Positions 1 through 8,484 of a DNA stretch of 64,000 nt are shown here, piece by piece (the stretch's first letter is position 1; each line of letters starts with the position of its first letter). Source of the stretch: an uncultured Desulfovibrio sp. GTDB lineage: Bacteria > Desulfobacterota > Desulfovibrionia > Desulfovibrionales > Desulfovibrionaceae. The notes beneath the pieces are model-generated. The model was not told the origin of the DNA and ran no database searches. It worked only from the letters and a program-made list of their open reading frames with translations. The stretch covers positions 1-64,000 of the forward strand of contig NZ_CALUWO010000006.1 in NCBI RefSeq assembly GCF_944324505.1. The letters are read 5' to 3'. A program made the translations under genes and the position numbers.

Positions 1-353
1 CAATATCCTGCTCAAGGATCATATCAAGCTGTTTGACGACAACGTCATCGCTCCCTTCATCCGGGCCATGTACCGCTCTGCCTGTGGAGCGCATTCTTTA
101 CAGCAAGGAAGAGGCCCAGCGGCATCAGCAGGAAATGCAGATGGCCAGTGCCCAGGCCAACGTGCAGGCCCTCACGCAGGAACTGCAGAAACAAGGCCTG
201 CCGCCGCAGGAGATACAGCGCCAAATGCTCATGCTGCTGGCCCAGCTGGGGAAACAGACGGGCCTGCCGGCCCCCGGCCTGTCCCGTCAGGAGGTGCAGG
301 CGTTTATGGCCGGGTTTGCGAGGCGCCTGCCCCGCCCTCTTCGCCCCACGTGA
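1..353 (+). pseudogene. phage portal (head-tail connector) C-terminus, frameshifted remnant
   Basis: Two reading frames join here. From base 2 a frame reads NILLKDHIKLFDDNVIAPF and RAMY, which resembles the C-terminal part of podovirus-type portal/head-tail connector proteins. After about base 85 a different frame continues with a Gln-rich helical stretch (VERILYSKEEAQRHQQ, then several QxxQ repeats) to the stop at 351-353, as in portal tails. The frame change and the truncation by the window edge suggest a decayed prophage gene. Its last 50 bases overlap the convergent brnA gene. The portal assignment is by eye and moderate to weak; that this is phage debris is somewhat safer because a second fragment follows at 1056. 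Confidence 0.35.
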
Positions 354-549
354 TGACGGGTTTGCGCTTGTGGGCAACGCAGTCGGCCAGGTAGGCATTG
401 ATCAGCGTCTGGTACGGCATGCTGGTTTCTTCAGACAGCTTCTTGAAGTAGTCCACAGTGCTCGTATCCAGGCGGATGGTGACCGTGGTCTTCTGCTGCC
501 GGACATAGGGGTTCTTGATCCCTTCCGAAAAATCGTATTCGTCGCGCAT
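304..549 (-). CDS. brnA: BrnA-family antitoxin (ribbon-helix-helix)
   Basis: 81-residue protein with the BrnA/CopG pattern: a short N-terminus, the strand TTVTIRLD, then a helix-turn-helix-like segment (VDYFKKLSEETSMPYQTLINAYLADC). BrnA proteins bind and neutralise the BrnT RNase and repress their own operon through the ribbon-helix-helix domain. The ATG sits two bases after the brnT stop, so the two genes are one unit in the usual toxin-first BrnTA order. The C-terminal tail (GEEGGAGASQTRP) overlaps the convergent phage remnant and may be read from foreign sequence, but the DNA-binding core is complete. Confidence 0.85.
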   Translation of the reverse strand: MRDEYDFSEGIKNPYVRQQKTTVTIRLDTSTVDYFKKLSEETSMPYQTLINAYLADCVAHKRKPVITWGEEGGAGASQTRP

Positions 550-551
550 GG

Positions 552-905
<354 letters not shown>

Positions 906-1055
906 TCACTTTGTCTGCTGATTTATAAAAAATTTTAATAAGTTCAATGAGAAAAGACTTGCCACCCCGTCGGGAAAGAGTGAACACACAACCAAGCCAG
1001 ATGGCGAATTTCTCAATATTCCAAGAGGTTTTAAAATACTGTATCGCCTGAATCA

Positions 1056-1340
1056 GTGGTACGGTTTCTGGGGAACCATGGGCGACAAGGCCGAAACCCT
1101 GCCCGCATCGTGGCGGCCACGGGCTGCGAAGAGGACGAGGTGCGAGACGTTCTGGATAGCCGCCACTTTGCCGACACCGTCCGTTCCTATCAGGAACGCG
1201 ACCATGCGCTCCATGAGGCCGTGACCGAGGGCATTGCCGAATGGCGCGGCTACCGTGTGGGCAAGGCTACCCGCCGGGGGTACGACATGCCCGAAGGGGC
1301 CGACTACCTCACCGGCATGGTGCTGGCTGGAGTTTGCTAA
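1056..1340 (+). pseudogene. probable phage-derived fragment, function unknown
   Basis: An open frame of about 94 codons with protein-like composition (IVAATGCEEDEVRDVLDS, then YQERDHALHEAVTEGIAEW). A second frame just upstream (about 1000-1090) reads sensibly as GEFLNIPRGFKILYRLNQW, so the gene may have been longer and is now frameshifted. I cannot name the family. The neighbouring portal-like remnant makes a phage origin the simplest idea. The A/T-rich stretch 885-1000 before it contains no gene I can support. Confidence 0.3.
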
Positions 1341-1436
1341 GTCTTCTTCAATGAAAAATTCGGCAGGATGGGTAATGCCTGCCGGGCCTACAGGTGTGAT
1401 CCCAGTGGTCACGGAGGTTTTCTGCCATACAAAAGT

Positions 1437-1467
1437 CCCACCGGCTTTGCCGGTGGGTTCCTTTTTT
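1437..1467. terminator. intrinsic terminator, usable from both sides
   Basis: Perfect 9-bp stem CCCACCGGC / GCCGGTGGG with a TTT loop, followed on the plus strand by TTCCTTTTTT. On the minus strand the stem is followed by ACTTTTG, so it can also end the cytochrome P460 transcript that stops at 1497. Confidence 0.8.
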
Positions 1468-1496
1468 ATGGCGCATGAAACGGACGGCTTCTGCCC

Positions 1497-2009
1497 TTAG
1501 CGGAATGTTGCGGGACGGGTGAAGGCCCAGTCGTGCTGGCGGACTGCCGCATGGCAGTCGATGCATTCTTTTTCAAAGGAGGCGTCCTTGCCATAGGGCG
1601 TGCGGTCCGTGCCGACCCAGCGCGCCCAGCCCCAGCCGGTTCCGTTGGCAGCGAATTTCTTGCTGTCCTTGAACATGAATTCGGCGTTGAGGAGCTTGTG
1701 GGGGACCACAGCGGCAGGCCAGTCTTCTTCAGTGGTTTCTGACCAGGCGACCTTGGCAAGGATGGCGCCGTCAGGCCAGGGGGAGGTCTGGCCGCTGCGG
1801 GCCGCCTGGACGGCAATGTCATTGCCAAGAATAACGCGCATGCTTTCCCGATCCAGGCGGTGCGAAATGGAGATCACGGCCCAGTTTTCAAATCCTTCCG
1901 GGATGGCAAGACCATTGGGGGCGGGGGGCGTCGTGCTCTCCCCTGCCATGGTCGGAGCCGCACACAGACACAGCACGCACAGCGTGGACAAGAGGGAAAC
2001 AAATTTCAT
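1497..2009 (-). CDS. cytochrome P460 family protein, periplasmic
   Basis: 170-residue exported protein. An N-terminal signal peptide (MKFVSLLSTLCVLCLCAAP, cleaved near TMAGES) leads into a small beta-rich domain ending with one heme c motif CIDCH at about residues 149-153, which is the layout of cytochrome P460/P460-like proteins. Known members oxidise hydroxylamine or bind NO, but many homologues in anaerobes are uncharacterised, so the substrate is unknown. The start at 2009 is chosen because GGAGGATTGTC precedes it and it puts the signal peptide first. The gene stands alone, between a bidirectional terminator and a promoter overlapped by a Fur-like operator. Confidence 0.85.
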   Translation of the reverse strand: MKFVSLLSTLCVLCLCAAPTMAGESTTPPAPNGLAIPEGFENWAVISISHRLDRESMRVILGNDIAVQAARSGQTSPWPDGAILAKVAWSETTEEDWPAAVVPHKLLNAEFMFKDSKKFAANGTGWGWARWVGTDRTPYGKDASFEKECIDCHAAVRQHDWAFTRPATFR

Positions 2010-2078
2010 GACAATCCTCCGTGACGTGGCGCTCATGCGCTGACCGGGCCTGTCCCGCAGGGCATGTCGCCAATTATT

Positions 2079-2097
2079 GATAATAAGAATTGTTATC
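2079..2097 (-). promoter_or_regulatory. Fur-box-like operator
   Basis: The 19 bases GATAATAAGAATTGTTATC match the classical Fur box (GATAATGATAATCATTATC) at 15 of 19 positions and form an imperfect palindrome. The site overlaps the likely -10 element of the cytochrome P460 promoter, about 70 bases before the start codon, which is the arrangement expected for iron-dependent repression. Confidence 0.7.
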
Positions 2098-2117
2098 TAA
2101 ATATTTTTGCATGTCAA
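2090..2117 (-). promoter_or_regulatory. sigma-70-type promoter of the cytochrome P460 gene
   Basis: On the minus strand TTGACA (2117-2112) and TAACAA (2095-2090) are separated by 16 bases. The region is A/T-rich in otherwise GC-rich DNA and is followed by a leader of about 75 bases. Confidence 0.6.
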
Positions 2118-3084
2118 GTTACTTTTGTCACAAGAAGTCTGAAGCACTGACGAGGCTGGCCCGGTGCCGCATACGGGGACTGACCACGGAAAACCATGCG
2201 GCGAACGCGGCTGCGGTCCGGAATACTGCCCGAGAATGCCTTGGTGCGGTCGATTTGCGGTCGATGTGCGCTGAAAACGATCTTCATATTGCGGCCGGCG
2301 GACGCCCACAGCCAGCAATCGTTACAGCAACGGTGCTGATCGCCGGATTACCGGCGCGGGACAGTGGACGCCGGCAGGAATCCGGCATACGGCATGTCCG
2401 CTATGGCCTCGTTGCATCTGGATATTCGCGGTGCATGAGCACAAGCGGCAGCAGGCCGTCACCGGCGTCGCGTCGGCTGTAAGGACTTCTGTCGGATTCA
2501 GGCTTGAAAGTGTGGATGGCCTGCCGCAGGGGGAGAGGTGCCAAGCCGTCCGGCGGGGAGGACGGCTCGCCGCCATGAAGGGCGTGTCAGGTGTCATGTG
2601 GTCTGTCCTTGCTGTCTGCCACAGTGCTGCGAACACAGGCACGCGTGCCTGGTGAGGGACTTGCCGCTGGTCCCCGTCGTATAGTGCTGCCGGCTGCGTC
2701 GGGGGGGACAGGCATTCCCGCGTCATTGCGCAAAGGTCAGACGATGGCGATGGGCGGTAGCTGCAACGACAGTCAGGGGGACGCCGCAGGGCAGCGCGGC
2801 ACGGCGGCCCTCCCCTGTGCTGCCTCTGCTCTGTCGGTACGGCATTAGTGGTGGATGCGGCACAGGTATCAGGCCGCTGTCTGCTCAGCGCTGGGGGGGC
2901 GGGATTTGTTGCTGTCCGCTTACGGCGGAAATGTGGTGCAGCCTGAGCCGGGGGGGCGTACCTGGGGGCGCGACAGAGCCGTTCGGGAGGACTGGCTGGT
3001 GTGCGTTTGTGGCGTTTTATGCGCCGGAGGGTTTCTGCGGAAAGCGCCTGCCATGGCACCACCGGCCATTCGCTGTCCTGTTCC
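2118..3084. other. gene-poor GC-rich stretch
   Basis: No credible coding region. Several open frames cross it on both strands, but they are Arg/Pro/Cys-rich, lack ribosome binding sites and resemble no family. No tRNA, terminator or long repeat was recognised. It could be decayed accessory DNA continuing the phage remnants at the left. Confidence 0.5.
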
Positions 3085-3396
3085 TCAGGACTGGTTGGTT
3101 GCCTTGTTCACATCAGCGAGTATTGGCACTCCGGCTTTGCGGAACAGCTCGAAACGGTAGGTTTGGCGGGCGTCAGGATACTTGACCTTGTCCACTAGGG
3201 AAAAGAACATGCCCCGCGGGCGGGCAAAGAGGCGGCCTTCGCCGTAGAGCGCCCGGTAAATGACCAGGTTTTCTCCGGTTTCGGTATGTTCGGCAATGCC
3301 AACGATTTGATAGAGATAGGTTGTGCCAGGATTTTTCAGGGTATGCCGCTTGAAGTGCTGGACAATATCGCCGGGCTGGAAGGTACGCTCCTGCAT
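3085..3396 (-). CDS. DUF1653 family protein
   Basis: 103-residue protein with the DUF1653 pattern: GDIVQHFKRHTL, then YLYQIVGIAEHTETGE, VIYRALYGEGRLFARPRGMFF and a C-terminal RFELF. DUF1653 proteins are small, soluble and of unknown function. The ATG at 3396 is chosen over an in-frame start at 3531 because the family begins at this point and GGAGAAG precedes it; the extra upstream residues (Pro/Arg-rich) look untranslated. It sits downstream of the PTS genes in the same direction with a gap of about 150 bases. Confidence 0.8.
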   Translation of the reverse strand: MQERTFQPGDIVQHFKRHTLKNPGTTYLYQIVGIAEHTETGENLVIYRALYGEGRLFARPRGMFFSLVDKVKYPDARQTYRFELFRKAGVPILADVNKATNQS

Positions 3397-3550
3397 GGGG
3401 CTTCTCCATGAAAGCGGTTTTGTGCCGTTGTGCTGGCTGATCCGGGCGGCGCTGCGGGGAGGCCGGGCTTTGCCCGGTCCTGCGCATGCGCCACGGTGCT
3501 CTGTAAAAAACGCCTTGCCGGGCCGTACCACGGTAGCGCGCAGTGTCGCC

Positions 3551-4254
3551 TTACAGGTAGTGCTTCATAAGGAAGGCCACAGCGCCAAGGAAGAGCGCAG
3601 TCAGCAGAACCGCATAGGCCCGGCGCACGCGCAGGGAGAGTACGCCGCCCAGCATGGCCGTGGCATACATCATGGGCCAGGTGATGACGAGCAGAAGCGG
3701 GCCGCGCCGGTGCGAATCCAGCCCTTCAAAGACAACGGCCAGCGCCACGAAGGACACCATGTACAGGGCCAGTTGCAGGATGGCCCGCAGAAGCGCCCCC
3801 AGCAGCAGCGCACTGCCCGGGGAAAGCCCCTTGCCGGTCAGGCAGTACTGCTCCACCGGCGGCATGAGGCCATTGAGAAAGACGCGCTCGCTCCGCTCCA
3901 GCAGGGCCGCGCCATAGGCGGCCAGAACTGCCAGCAGAATGGGCAGCAGCAGCGGCCCGGGCGCTGACCAGCCGTACAGGCGCGCCAGGGGAAAGAGCAG
4001 CAGATAGCTCAGGGTGCCCTGTGGCGGCACGACAGTACCCAGCGGGACAACATCCAGCCACAGCAGCTCCAGGGTTATGCCCAGGGGCAGGGCCAGCAGC
4101 CAGTCATCCGTCAGCAGGCCAACAATCAGGGCAACGCACAGGGGTCTGTCGAGCAGGCGGCTTACCAGCGTGGCGCGAAAGGTTCCCAGCAGGACAAAAA
4201 AAAAGCGTAGGGAAGCCCGGTCAGGGCTGTCTCATAAAAGCTGTTCAACGGCAT
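3551..4254 (-). CDS. PTS mannose-family EIIC permease, frame broken at a poly-A/T tract
   Basis: Membrane component of a mannose/fructose/sorbose-type phosphotransferase system. The main frame (to 3551) encodes several hydrophobic helices and the EIIC-like core PLGITLELLWLD and VVPPQGTLSYLL. It has no usable start upstream of the core: going upstream it stays open to the EIIB stop with no ATG, GTG or TTG before the GTG at 4030, which would delete the first 75 residues. The natural N-terminus (ATG 4254, reading MPLNSFYETALTGLPYAFF) lies in another frame and overlaps the end of EIIB by 23 bases. The two frames meet at nine consecutive A (4196-4204; T on the coding strand); one extra T would restore a protein of about 235 residues. 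This could be slippage, phase variation, a real mutation or a sequencing error. No EIID gene follows. Confidence 0.7.
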
Positions 4255-4693
4255 CTCGGATTTTTTCGGAAGGAACACAGCGAAAATCCAGCTGCACCTC
4301 GCGTTTCTGGATGGCACGCAGGTCTTCACTGTCCTGTTCGGAAACAGCAACGTGCGGCAAGAGCTGCTTTTTGCCGGGGGCGTAGTGCAGGTTGCCGATA
4401 TTGAGTGTTTTCATGTTGACGCCGGCATCACTGGCACAGCGGGCATCATGGCAGTCTTCAAAGAGAACCAGGGCACTGTCCCCGCACAGTCCCAGCACCC
4501 GGGGCAGGTCCTGCACGGTGACGAAATGGGTTTCCACCGTTTCCGGCACAGCCAGCAGGGTTATCTGCTGACGCAGCAGGTCCTCCGCCATGGCATCGTT
4601 GGCTACCACAAGGTGGCGGGCGGCAACATAGGGCAGCCAGCCCTCGATGACCTGCCCGTGCACAAGCCTGTTGTCAACGCGAAACCACGCCAT
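4232..4693 (-). CDS. PTS mannose-family EIIB
   Basis: 153-residue cytoplasmic phosphocarrier. It begins MAWFRVDNRLVHGQVIEGW; His-15 in the RLVHGQV motif is the residue that accepts phosphate from EIIA in this family. The middle keeps the EIIB pattern (ARHLVVANDAMAEDLLRQ, LFEDCHDA, GVNMKTLNIGNLHY). The start at 4693 lies one base after the EIIA stop and the C-terminus overlaps the EIIC start, so EIIA, EIIB and EIIC are translationally coupled. Confidence 0.9.
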   Translation of the reverse strand: MAWFRVDNRLVHGQVIEGWLPYVAARHLVVANDAMAEDLLRQQITLLAVPETVETHFVTVQDLPRVLGLCGDSALVLFEDCHDARCASDAGVNMKTLNIGNLHYAPGKKQLLPHVAVSEQDSEDLRAIQKREVQLDFRCVPSEKIRDAVEQLL

Positions 4694-4694
4694 G

Positions 4695-5150
4695 TCAGGC
4701 TCCAGGCTTTTCCGGCTTTTCACGGGTCTTGCTGCGCAGCATCTTGCCGGCCACCACGATGCCGCGGGTGCCTGCGTCGCCTGCCAGTTCGGCAAGCTCG
4801 GCCAGGGGCTTTTCGCGGCAGCTGAACACCTTGAGCAGCATGGGCAGATTGACGCCGGTGACCACTTCCACATTATGGCTGCCCAGCAGGGACAGGGCCA
4901 GATTGGTGGGGGTTCCGCCGAACATGTCCGTAAGAATGATGACGCCAGCTCCCTTGTCCAGGCGCTGGGCGGCATCATCCAGGCGGCGCACGGTTTCGGG
5001 CACTTCCTGGGCAACATCCACGCTGATGGAGGTACAGTCACTGAGCGTGCCGAGGATGAATTCCGCGGTCCGCAGCATGGCAGAGCCATAATCCGCATGT
5101 GCCACGACAATGATGCCGACGTGAACCGGCCTGCTCTGATCTTCTGTCAT
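4695..5150 (-). CDS. PTS mannose-family EIIA
   Basis: 151-residue EIIA-Man-type domain protein. The N-terminal strand and phosphorylation site read GIIVVAHADYG (His near residue 18), followed by the conserved DMFGGTPTNLAL and VVTGVNLPMLL motifs. In Desulfovibrio-type genomes this PTS is small and may serve mainly in regulation; no sugar-specific clue is visible here. It follows rapZ by about 55 bases in the rpoN-hpf-rapZ cluster and starts the tightly packed EIIA-EIIB-EIIC unit. Confidence 0.92.
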   Translation of the reverse strand: MTEDQSRPVHVGIIVVAHADYGSAMLRTAEFILGTLSDCTSISVDVAQEVPETVRRLDDAAQRLDKGAGVIILTDMFGGTPTNLALSLLGSHNVEVVTGVNLPMLLKVFSCREKPLAELAELAGDAGTRGIVVAGKMLRSKTREKPEKPGA

Positions 5151-5204
5151 GATGACCTCGCACGTTATCCAGGGAAAAAGGATAAGAAAATAGTGCCAGC
5201 TTTT

Positions 5205-6119
5205 CTAGCCGAATTCAAGATGACGGTGCTCCACGGAGGTGGCATAGTCCGCCTGGCGCAGGGCCTGGGTCAGTTCTTCGGCCACAGCCACAGAGCGGTG
5301 CCGTCCGCCGGTACAGCCAATGGCAATGGCCACCCGGTAGCGCCCTTCTGCTTCCATGAGCGGCAGCATGTAGAATAGCAGGTCCTGCAGTTTCTGCAGG
5401 AATTCGCGGGCACCCGGCGAGTTCAGCACATAGTCCGACACGGCCTTGTCCAGCCCGCTCAGGGGGCGCAGCTGCGGATCAAAATAGGGATTGGGCAGGA
5501 ATCGCATGTCAAAGACCATGTCCGATTCGCGGGGCACCCCGTATTTGTAGCCGAAAGACAGCACATTGACTCGTATGGCCCGCAGCTTTTCCCGGGACCG
5601 CCAGCGTTTTTGAATGGCCCGCCTGAGGTCATGGATGGAAAAGCGCGTGGTGTCCACCACCAGGTCCGCCGTTTCCCGCAGCGGCAGCAGTCGCTCCCTT
5701 TCCGTGCGCAGGGCCTCTTCCAGGCCTAGCCCTTCGCGCTCCAGCGGATGGGGACGCCGGGTGGTGGCATAGCGGCGCATGAGTTCCTGGGGGGTGGCTT
5801 CCAGAAAGAGCAGCATGGGCCGCACGCCGGCCTCGGCCATGCTGGTCAGAGCCAGATTGGTTTCTTCCACAAAGTTGCTCTGGCGGATGTCCATCCCCAG
5901 AGCCATGCCGCGGTAGCGGCTCATGGAGGGGCGGGACATCATGCCCGCCATATCGGGGGCCAGGCTGGCCGGCAGGCCGTCCACCGTAAAATAGCCAAGG
6001 TCTTCAAATACTTTCAGAGCCGTGCTTTTGCCTGCGCCGGAAAGGCCGGTCACAATGCAGACCTGGGAAGGCAGGCCGGCGGCAAGGCTGTGAGGGCGGG
6101 AAGGAGATGCTGCGGTCAT
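5205..6119 (-). CDS. rapZ: RapZ/YvcJ family nucleotide-binding RNase adapter
   Basis: 304-residue protein with a Walker A motif near the N-terminus ([11 protein letters not shown]), the family block [11 protein letters not shown], the central [20 protein letters not shown] and the C-terminal [13 protein letters not shown]. In enterobacteria RapZ links cell-envelope precursor sensing to small-RNA decay; in other lineages the RNA target is unknown. The position between hpf and PTS genes is the classical sigma-54 gene cluster. The ATG at 6119 lies immediately past a terminator-like hairpin that separates it from hpf, so its expression may depend on read-through. Confidence 0.95.
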   Translation of the reverse strand: MTAASPSRPHSLAAGLPSQVCIVTGLSGAGKSTALKVFEDLGYFTVDGLPASLAPDMAGMMSRPSMSRYRGMALGMDIRQSNFVEETNLALTSMAEAGVRPMLLFLEATPQELMRRYATTRRPHPLEREGLGLEEALRTERERLLPLRETADLVVDTTRFSIHDLRRAIQKRWRSREKLRAIRVNVLSFGYKYGVPRESDMVFDMRFLPNPYFDPQLRPLSGLDKAVSDYVLNSPGAREFLQKLQDLLFYMLPLMEAEGRYRVAIAIGCTGGRHRSVAVAEELTQALRQADYATSVEHRHLEFG

Positions 6120-6126
6120 GGCTGGG

Positions 6127-6150
6127 AAAAAAGGCCCCCTTGCGGGGGCC
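6127..6150 (-). terminator. intrinsic terminator/attenuator between hpf and rapZ
   Basis: On the minus strand a 7-bp GC stem (GGCCCCC / GGGGGCC) with a GCAA tetraloop is followed by TTTTTT. It begins a few bases after the hpf stop and ends 7 bases before the rapZ start codon. Confidence 0.75.
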
Positions 6151-6157
6151 CTGGAGG

Positions 6158-6694
6158 TTAGAGAACCGGGTCGATGAGCGCAAAGCCGCTGGTCTTGCGC
6201 CGGTAGACCACGTTGACGCGGCTGCTTTCGGCGCTGATGAAGACCAGGAAGTCCCCGCCCACATTTTCCAGCTGCATGATGGCTTCATCCAGGTGCAGCG
6301 GCTTGGCGGCGAAGCGGTCCGTGCCCACCACGTCGGGCTGCTCTTCTTCACTTTCCAGGTTATAGGTGAAAACGTCCACATCCACATTGCGGGCCTGGCG
6401 GCGCTGTTCCTTGACACGCGAGACCTGCTTCTTGATCTGCGCCTCGATCTTGTCCGTGACCAGGTCAATGGCGGCATACATGTCAGAGGTCTGCTCCGAG
6501 GCGTTGATGTGCAGCCCTTCGCCCGTAACGGTCACTTCGCAGCGATGACGGAACTTGTCGACGGTAAGCACCACATCCACTTCCAGGCCGGCAGCCTTGC
6601 CAAAGAAGCGCCCCAGCTTTTCCATGCGGCGGCGGGCATACTTCTTGAGATGGTCGGACGCATCGAAATTCTTGAAAGCAAAAGAAATGTTCAT
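6158..6694 (-). CDS. hpf: ribosome hibernation promoting factor, long form
   Basis: 178-residue HPF. Residues 1-95 are the S30AE fold ([20 protein letters not shown], then [15 protein letters not shown] and [14 protein letters not shown]). After a linker, the C-terminal dimerisation domain reads [17 protein letters not shown] and [15 protein letters not shown]. Long HPFs pair 70S ribosomes into inactive 100S particles in stationary phase. ATG 6694 is preceded by GGAGGCTCC and lies 25 bases after rpoN, so both are probably cotranscribed. Confidence 0.95.
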   Translation of the reverse strand: MNISFAFKNFDASDHLKKYARRRMEKLGRFFGKAAGLEVDVVLTVDKFRHRCEVTVTGEGLHINASEQTSDMYAAIDLVTDKIEAQIKKQVSRVKEQRRQARNVDVDVFTYNLESEEEQPDVVGTDRFAAKPLHLDEAIMQLENVGGDFLVFISAESSRVNVVYRRKTSGFALIDPVL

Positions 6695-6719
6695 GGAGCC
6701 TCCCGAGTGTTCACTGGGG

Positions 6720-8150
6720 TTAGAAATGTTCCCTTCGCTTGGAGGAGGAGGGAATATCCAGAGCCGTTCTGTACTTGGCAACAGTGCGGCGCGCAATGTT
6801 AACCTTAAAGTGTTCCTTTAACATTTCCCCCAGGCGTTCATCGCTGAGGGGGGCGTGGGGGTCCTCTTCGGCAATGAATTTCTTGAGCAGCGCCTTGACG
6901 CTTTCCGAACCGACCTGGCTGCCGTCATCCAGTTCCAGCGCACTGTTAAAGAAAAACTTTAACTCAAAGATACCGTGGGGGGTGGCCACATATTTGTTGG
7001 TGGTGATGCGGCTGACCGTGGATTCGTGCACGCCGATATCGTCGGCAATATCCTTGAGGATCAGCGGAGCCAGGTGTGTTACCCCCTTTTCAAAGAACGG
7101 GCGCTGATGACGGACAATGCTTTCCATGACCTTGTAGAGGGTCCGCTGGCGCTGGTACAGGCTGTTGATGAGCCAGATGGCCCCGCGCTTTTTTTCGTTG
7201 CAGTAGTCCTTCTGGGCGCTGTTTTCACAGTCCAGCGCCCACTGCCCCATATCCGAAAGTTGCAGCTGCGGCAGGCCGTCATCATTGAGCACAATGACGA
7301 AATCATCGCCTGCCTTGTACACGAAAACATCCGGGCTTACATAGGTCGGCTCGCCACCGCCGAAGCTGGCGCCGGGCATGGGGTCCAGGCTCTGGATGAT
7401 GTCCAGGTATTCGCCCAGCTCCTCCTTGCTCAGCTTGAACTTGCGCAGCAGGGGCTTGTAGCGCTTGGCTTCCAGGTCTTCAAGGTGGCATTCGATGAGT
7501 TCCCGCAGGATGGGGTCCCGGTCGTAATTGAGATTGCGTATCTGGATGAGCAGGCATTCCCGCGCATCCCTGGCGGCCACGCCCACGGGGTCAAAAAGCT
7601 GTATGCGCTCCAGAACGGTCTGCACCTCGGCCGGTTCCACATGGCATTGGCTGGCAATTTCCTCAAGACTGGCCTGGAGATAGCCGGAAGAGGAAAGATT
7701 GCCGATGATTTCTTCGCCGATTTCCTTCTGGCGCTCGTCAAGGGTGGACAGACGCAGCTGCCACATGAGGTGGCTTTCAAGGGATGGCTTGACGGAATAA
7801 CGGGCTTCCAGGGGAGTCATCTCCTCCGGCGTTTCGTAATCCCGGGGCTGAACAAGGCGTGGGCTACTGGAAAATTCCCCAAGGTAGTCTTCCCAGTCGG
7901 CATTCCGGGAAAGATCCGTATCATAGGCCACATCGTCGTCATGTGGCTTGCGGTCGTCCGGCGGTTCCTGCGTTTCCGTGGCCAGATGATTGTCCCGTTC
8001 TTCCAGAAAAGGATTTTCCAGCAGCTCCTGCTGCACCGTCTCCAGCAGTTCCACCCGGGAAAGTTGCAGAAGACGGATGGCCTGCTGCAACTGGGGCGTC
8101 ATGACCAGTTGTTGCAGCGTCTTGAGCTGTTGTTGCAGTTCTATAGCCAT
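6720..8150 (-). CDS. rpoN: RNA polymerase sigma-54 factor
   Basis: 476 residues with the full sigma-54 layout: Gln/Leu-rich region I (ELQQQLKTLQQLVMTPQLQQ), an acidic region II, the core-binding domain (LEEIASQCHVEPAEV), the helix-turn-helix (DIGVHESTVSRITTNKYV) and the RpoN box ARRTVAKYR close to the C-terminus. The start at 8150 puts region I first; an in-frame start at 8252 would add a non-conserved tail. It heads the hpf-rapZ-PTS cluster. A sigma-54-type promoter is visible elsewhere in this window, at 43878, before a T3SS effector operon. Confidence 0.96.
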   Translation of the reverse strand: MAIELQQQLKTLQQLVMTPQLQQAIRLLQLSRVELLETVQQELLENPFLEERDNHLATETQEPPDDRKPHDDDVAYDTDLSRNADWEDYLGEFSSSPRLVQPRDYETPEEMTPLEARYSVKPSLESHLMWQLRLSTLDERQKEIGEEIIGNLSSSGYLQASLEEIASQCHVEPAEVQTVLERIQLFDPVGVAARDARECLLIQIRNLNYDRDPILRELIECHLEDLEAKRYKPLLRKFKLSKEELGEYLDIIQSLDPMPGASFGGGEPTYVSPDVFVYKAGDDFVIVLNDDGLPQLQLSDMGQWALDCENSAQKDYCNEKKRGAIWLINSLYQRQRTLYKVMESIVRHQRPFFEKGVTHLAPLILKDIADDIGVHESTVSRITTNKYVATPHGIFELKFFFNSALELDDGSQVGSESVKALLKKFIAEEDPHAPLSDERLGEMLKEHFKVNIARRTVAKYRTALDIPSSSKRREHF

Positions 8151-8411
8151 AACTATCGAGAAACCTTTTAAATTTTTAGCCTGCCATCCTTCACAAATAC
8201 CATGCCACAAGCACAGAAAACTTGCAAGCATGCGGAAAAGATGGTCTGACACAAAAGGAAATCCGTGTCGTTTTCCTCGAGCGCGCCCTTCCAGACAGCA
8301 TGCTGCCGCAAAAAACGGGGACCCGGTGCGCCTGCCGCCCGGCGCGGGTACCGGGGCAGCTGCGGGCTTTTGCGGCAGCCTCCCCCTGCCGCCAGGACGG
8401 CCTGACGCAGG

Positions 8412-8446
8412 AAAATCCGCTTCCGGCTTGGGCAGAAGCGGATTTT
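8412..8446 (-). terminator. terminator downstream of the DapF-like gene
   Basis: A perfect 12-bp inverted repeat, AAAATCCGCTTC (8412-8423) and GAAGCGGATTTT (8435-8446), with an 11-base loop and T-rich flanks on both strands. It separates the DapF-like gene from rpoN. The rest of 8151-8484 shows no gene; it should contain the rpoN promoter but I see no strong match. Confidence 0.75.
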
Positions 8447-8484
8447 CCTACAGAAGCGGGCAGCCAATGAGGCTGCCCCGCTGG

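Noticed and set aside
2322..3062. 246-codon open frame on the minus strand in the gene-poor stretch
   Set aside because: Arg/Pro/Cys-rich without any family pattern or ribosome binding site; GC-rich noncoding DNA stays open by chance.
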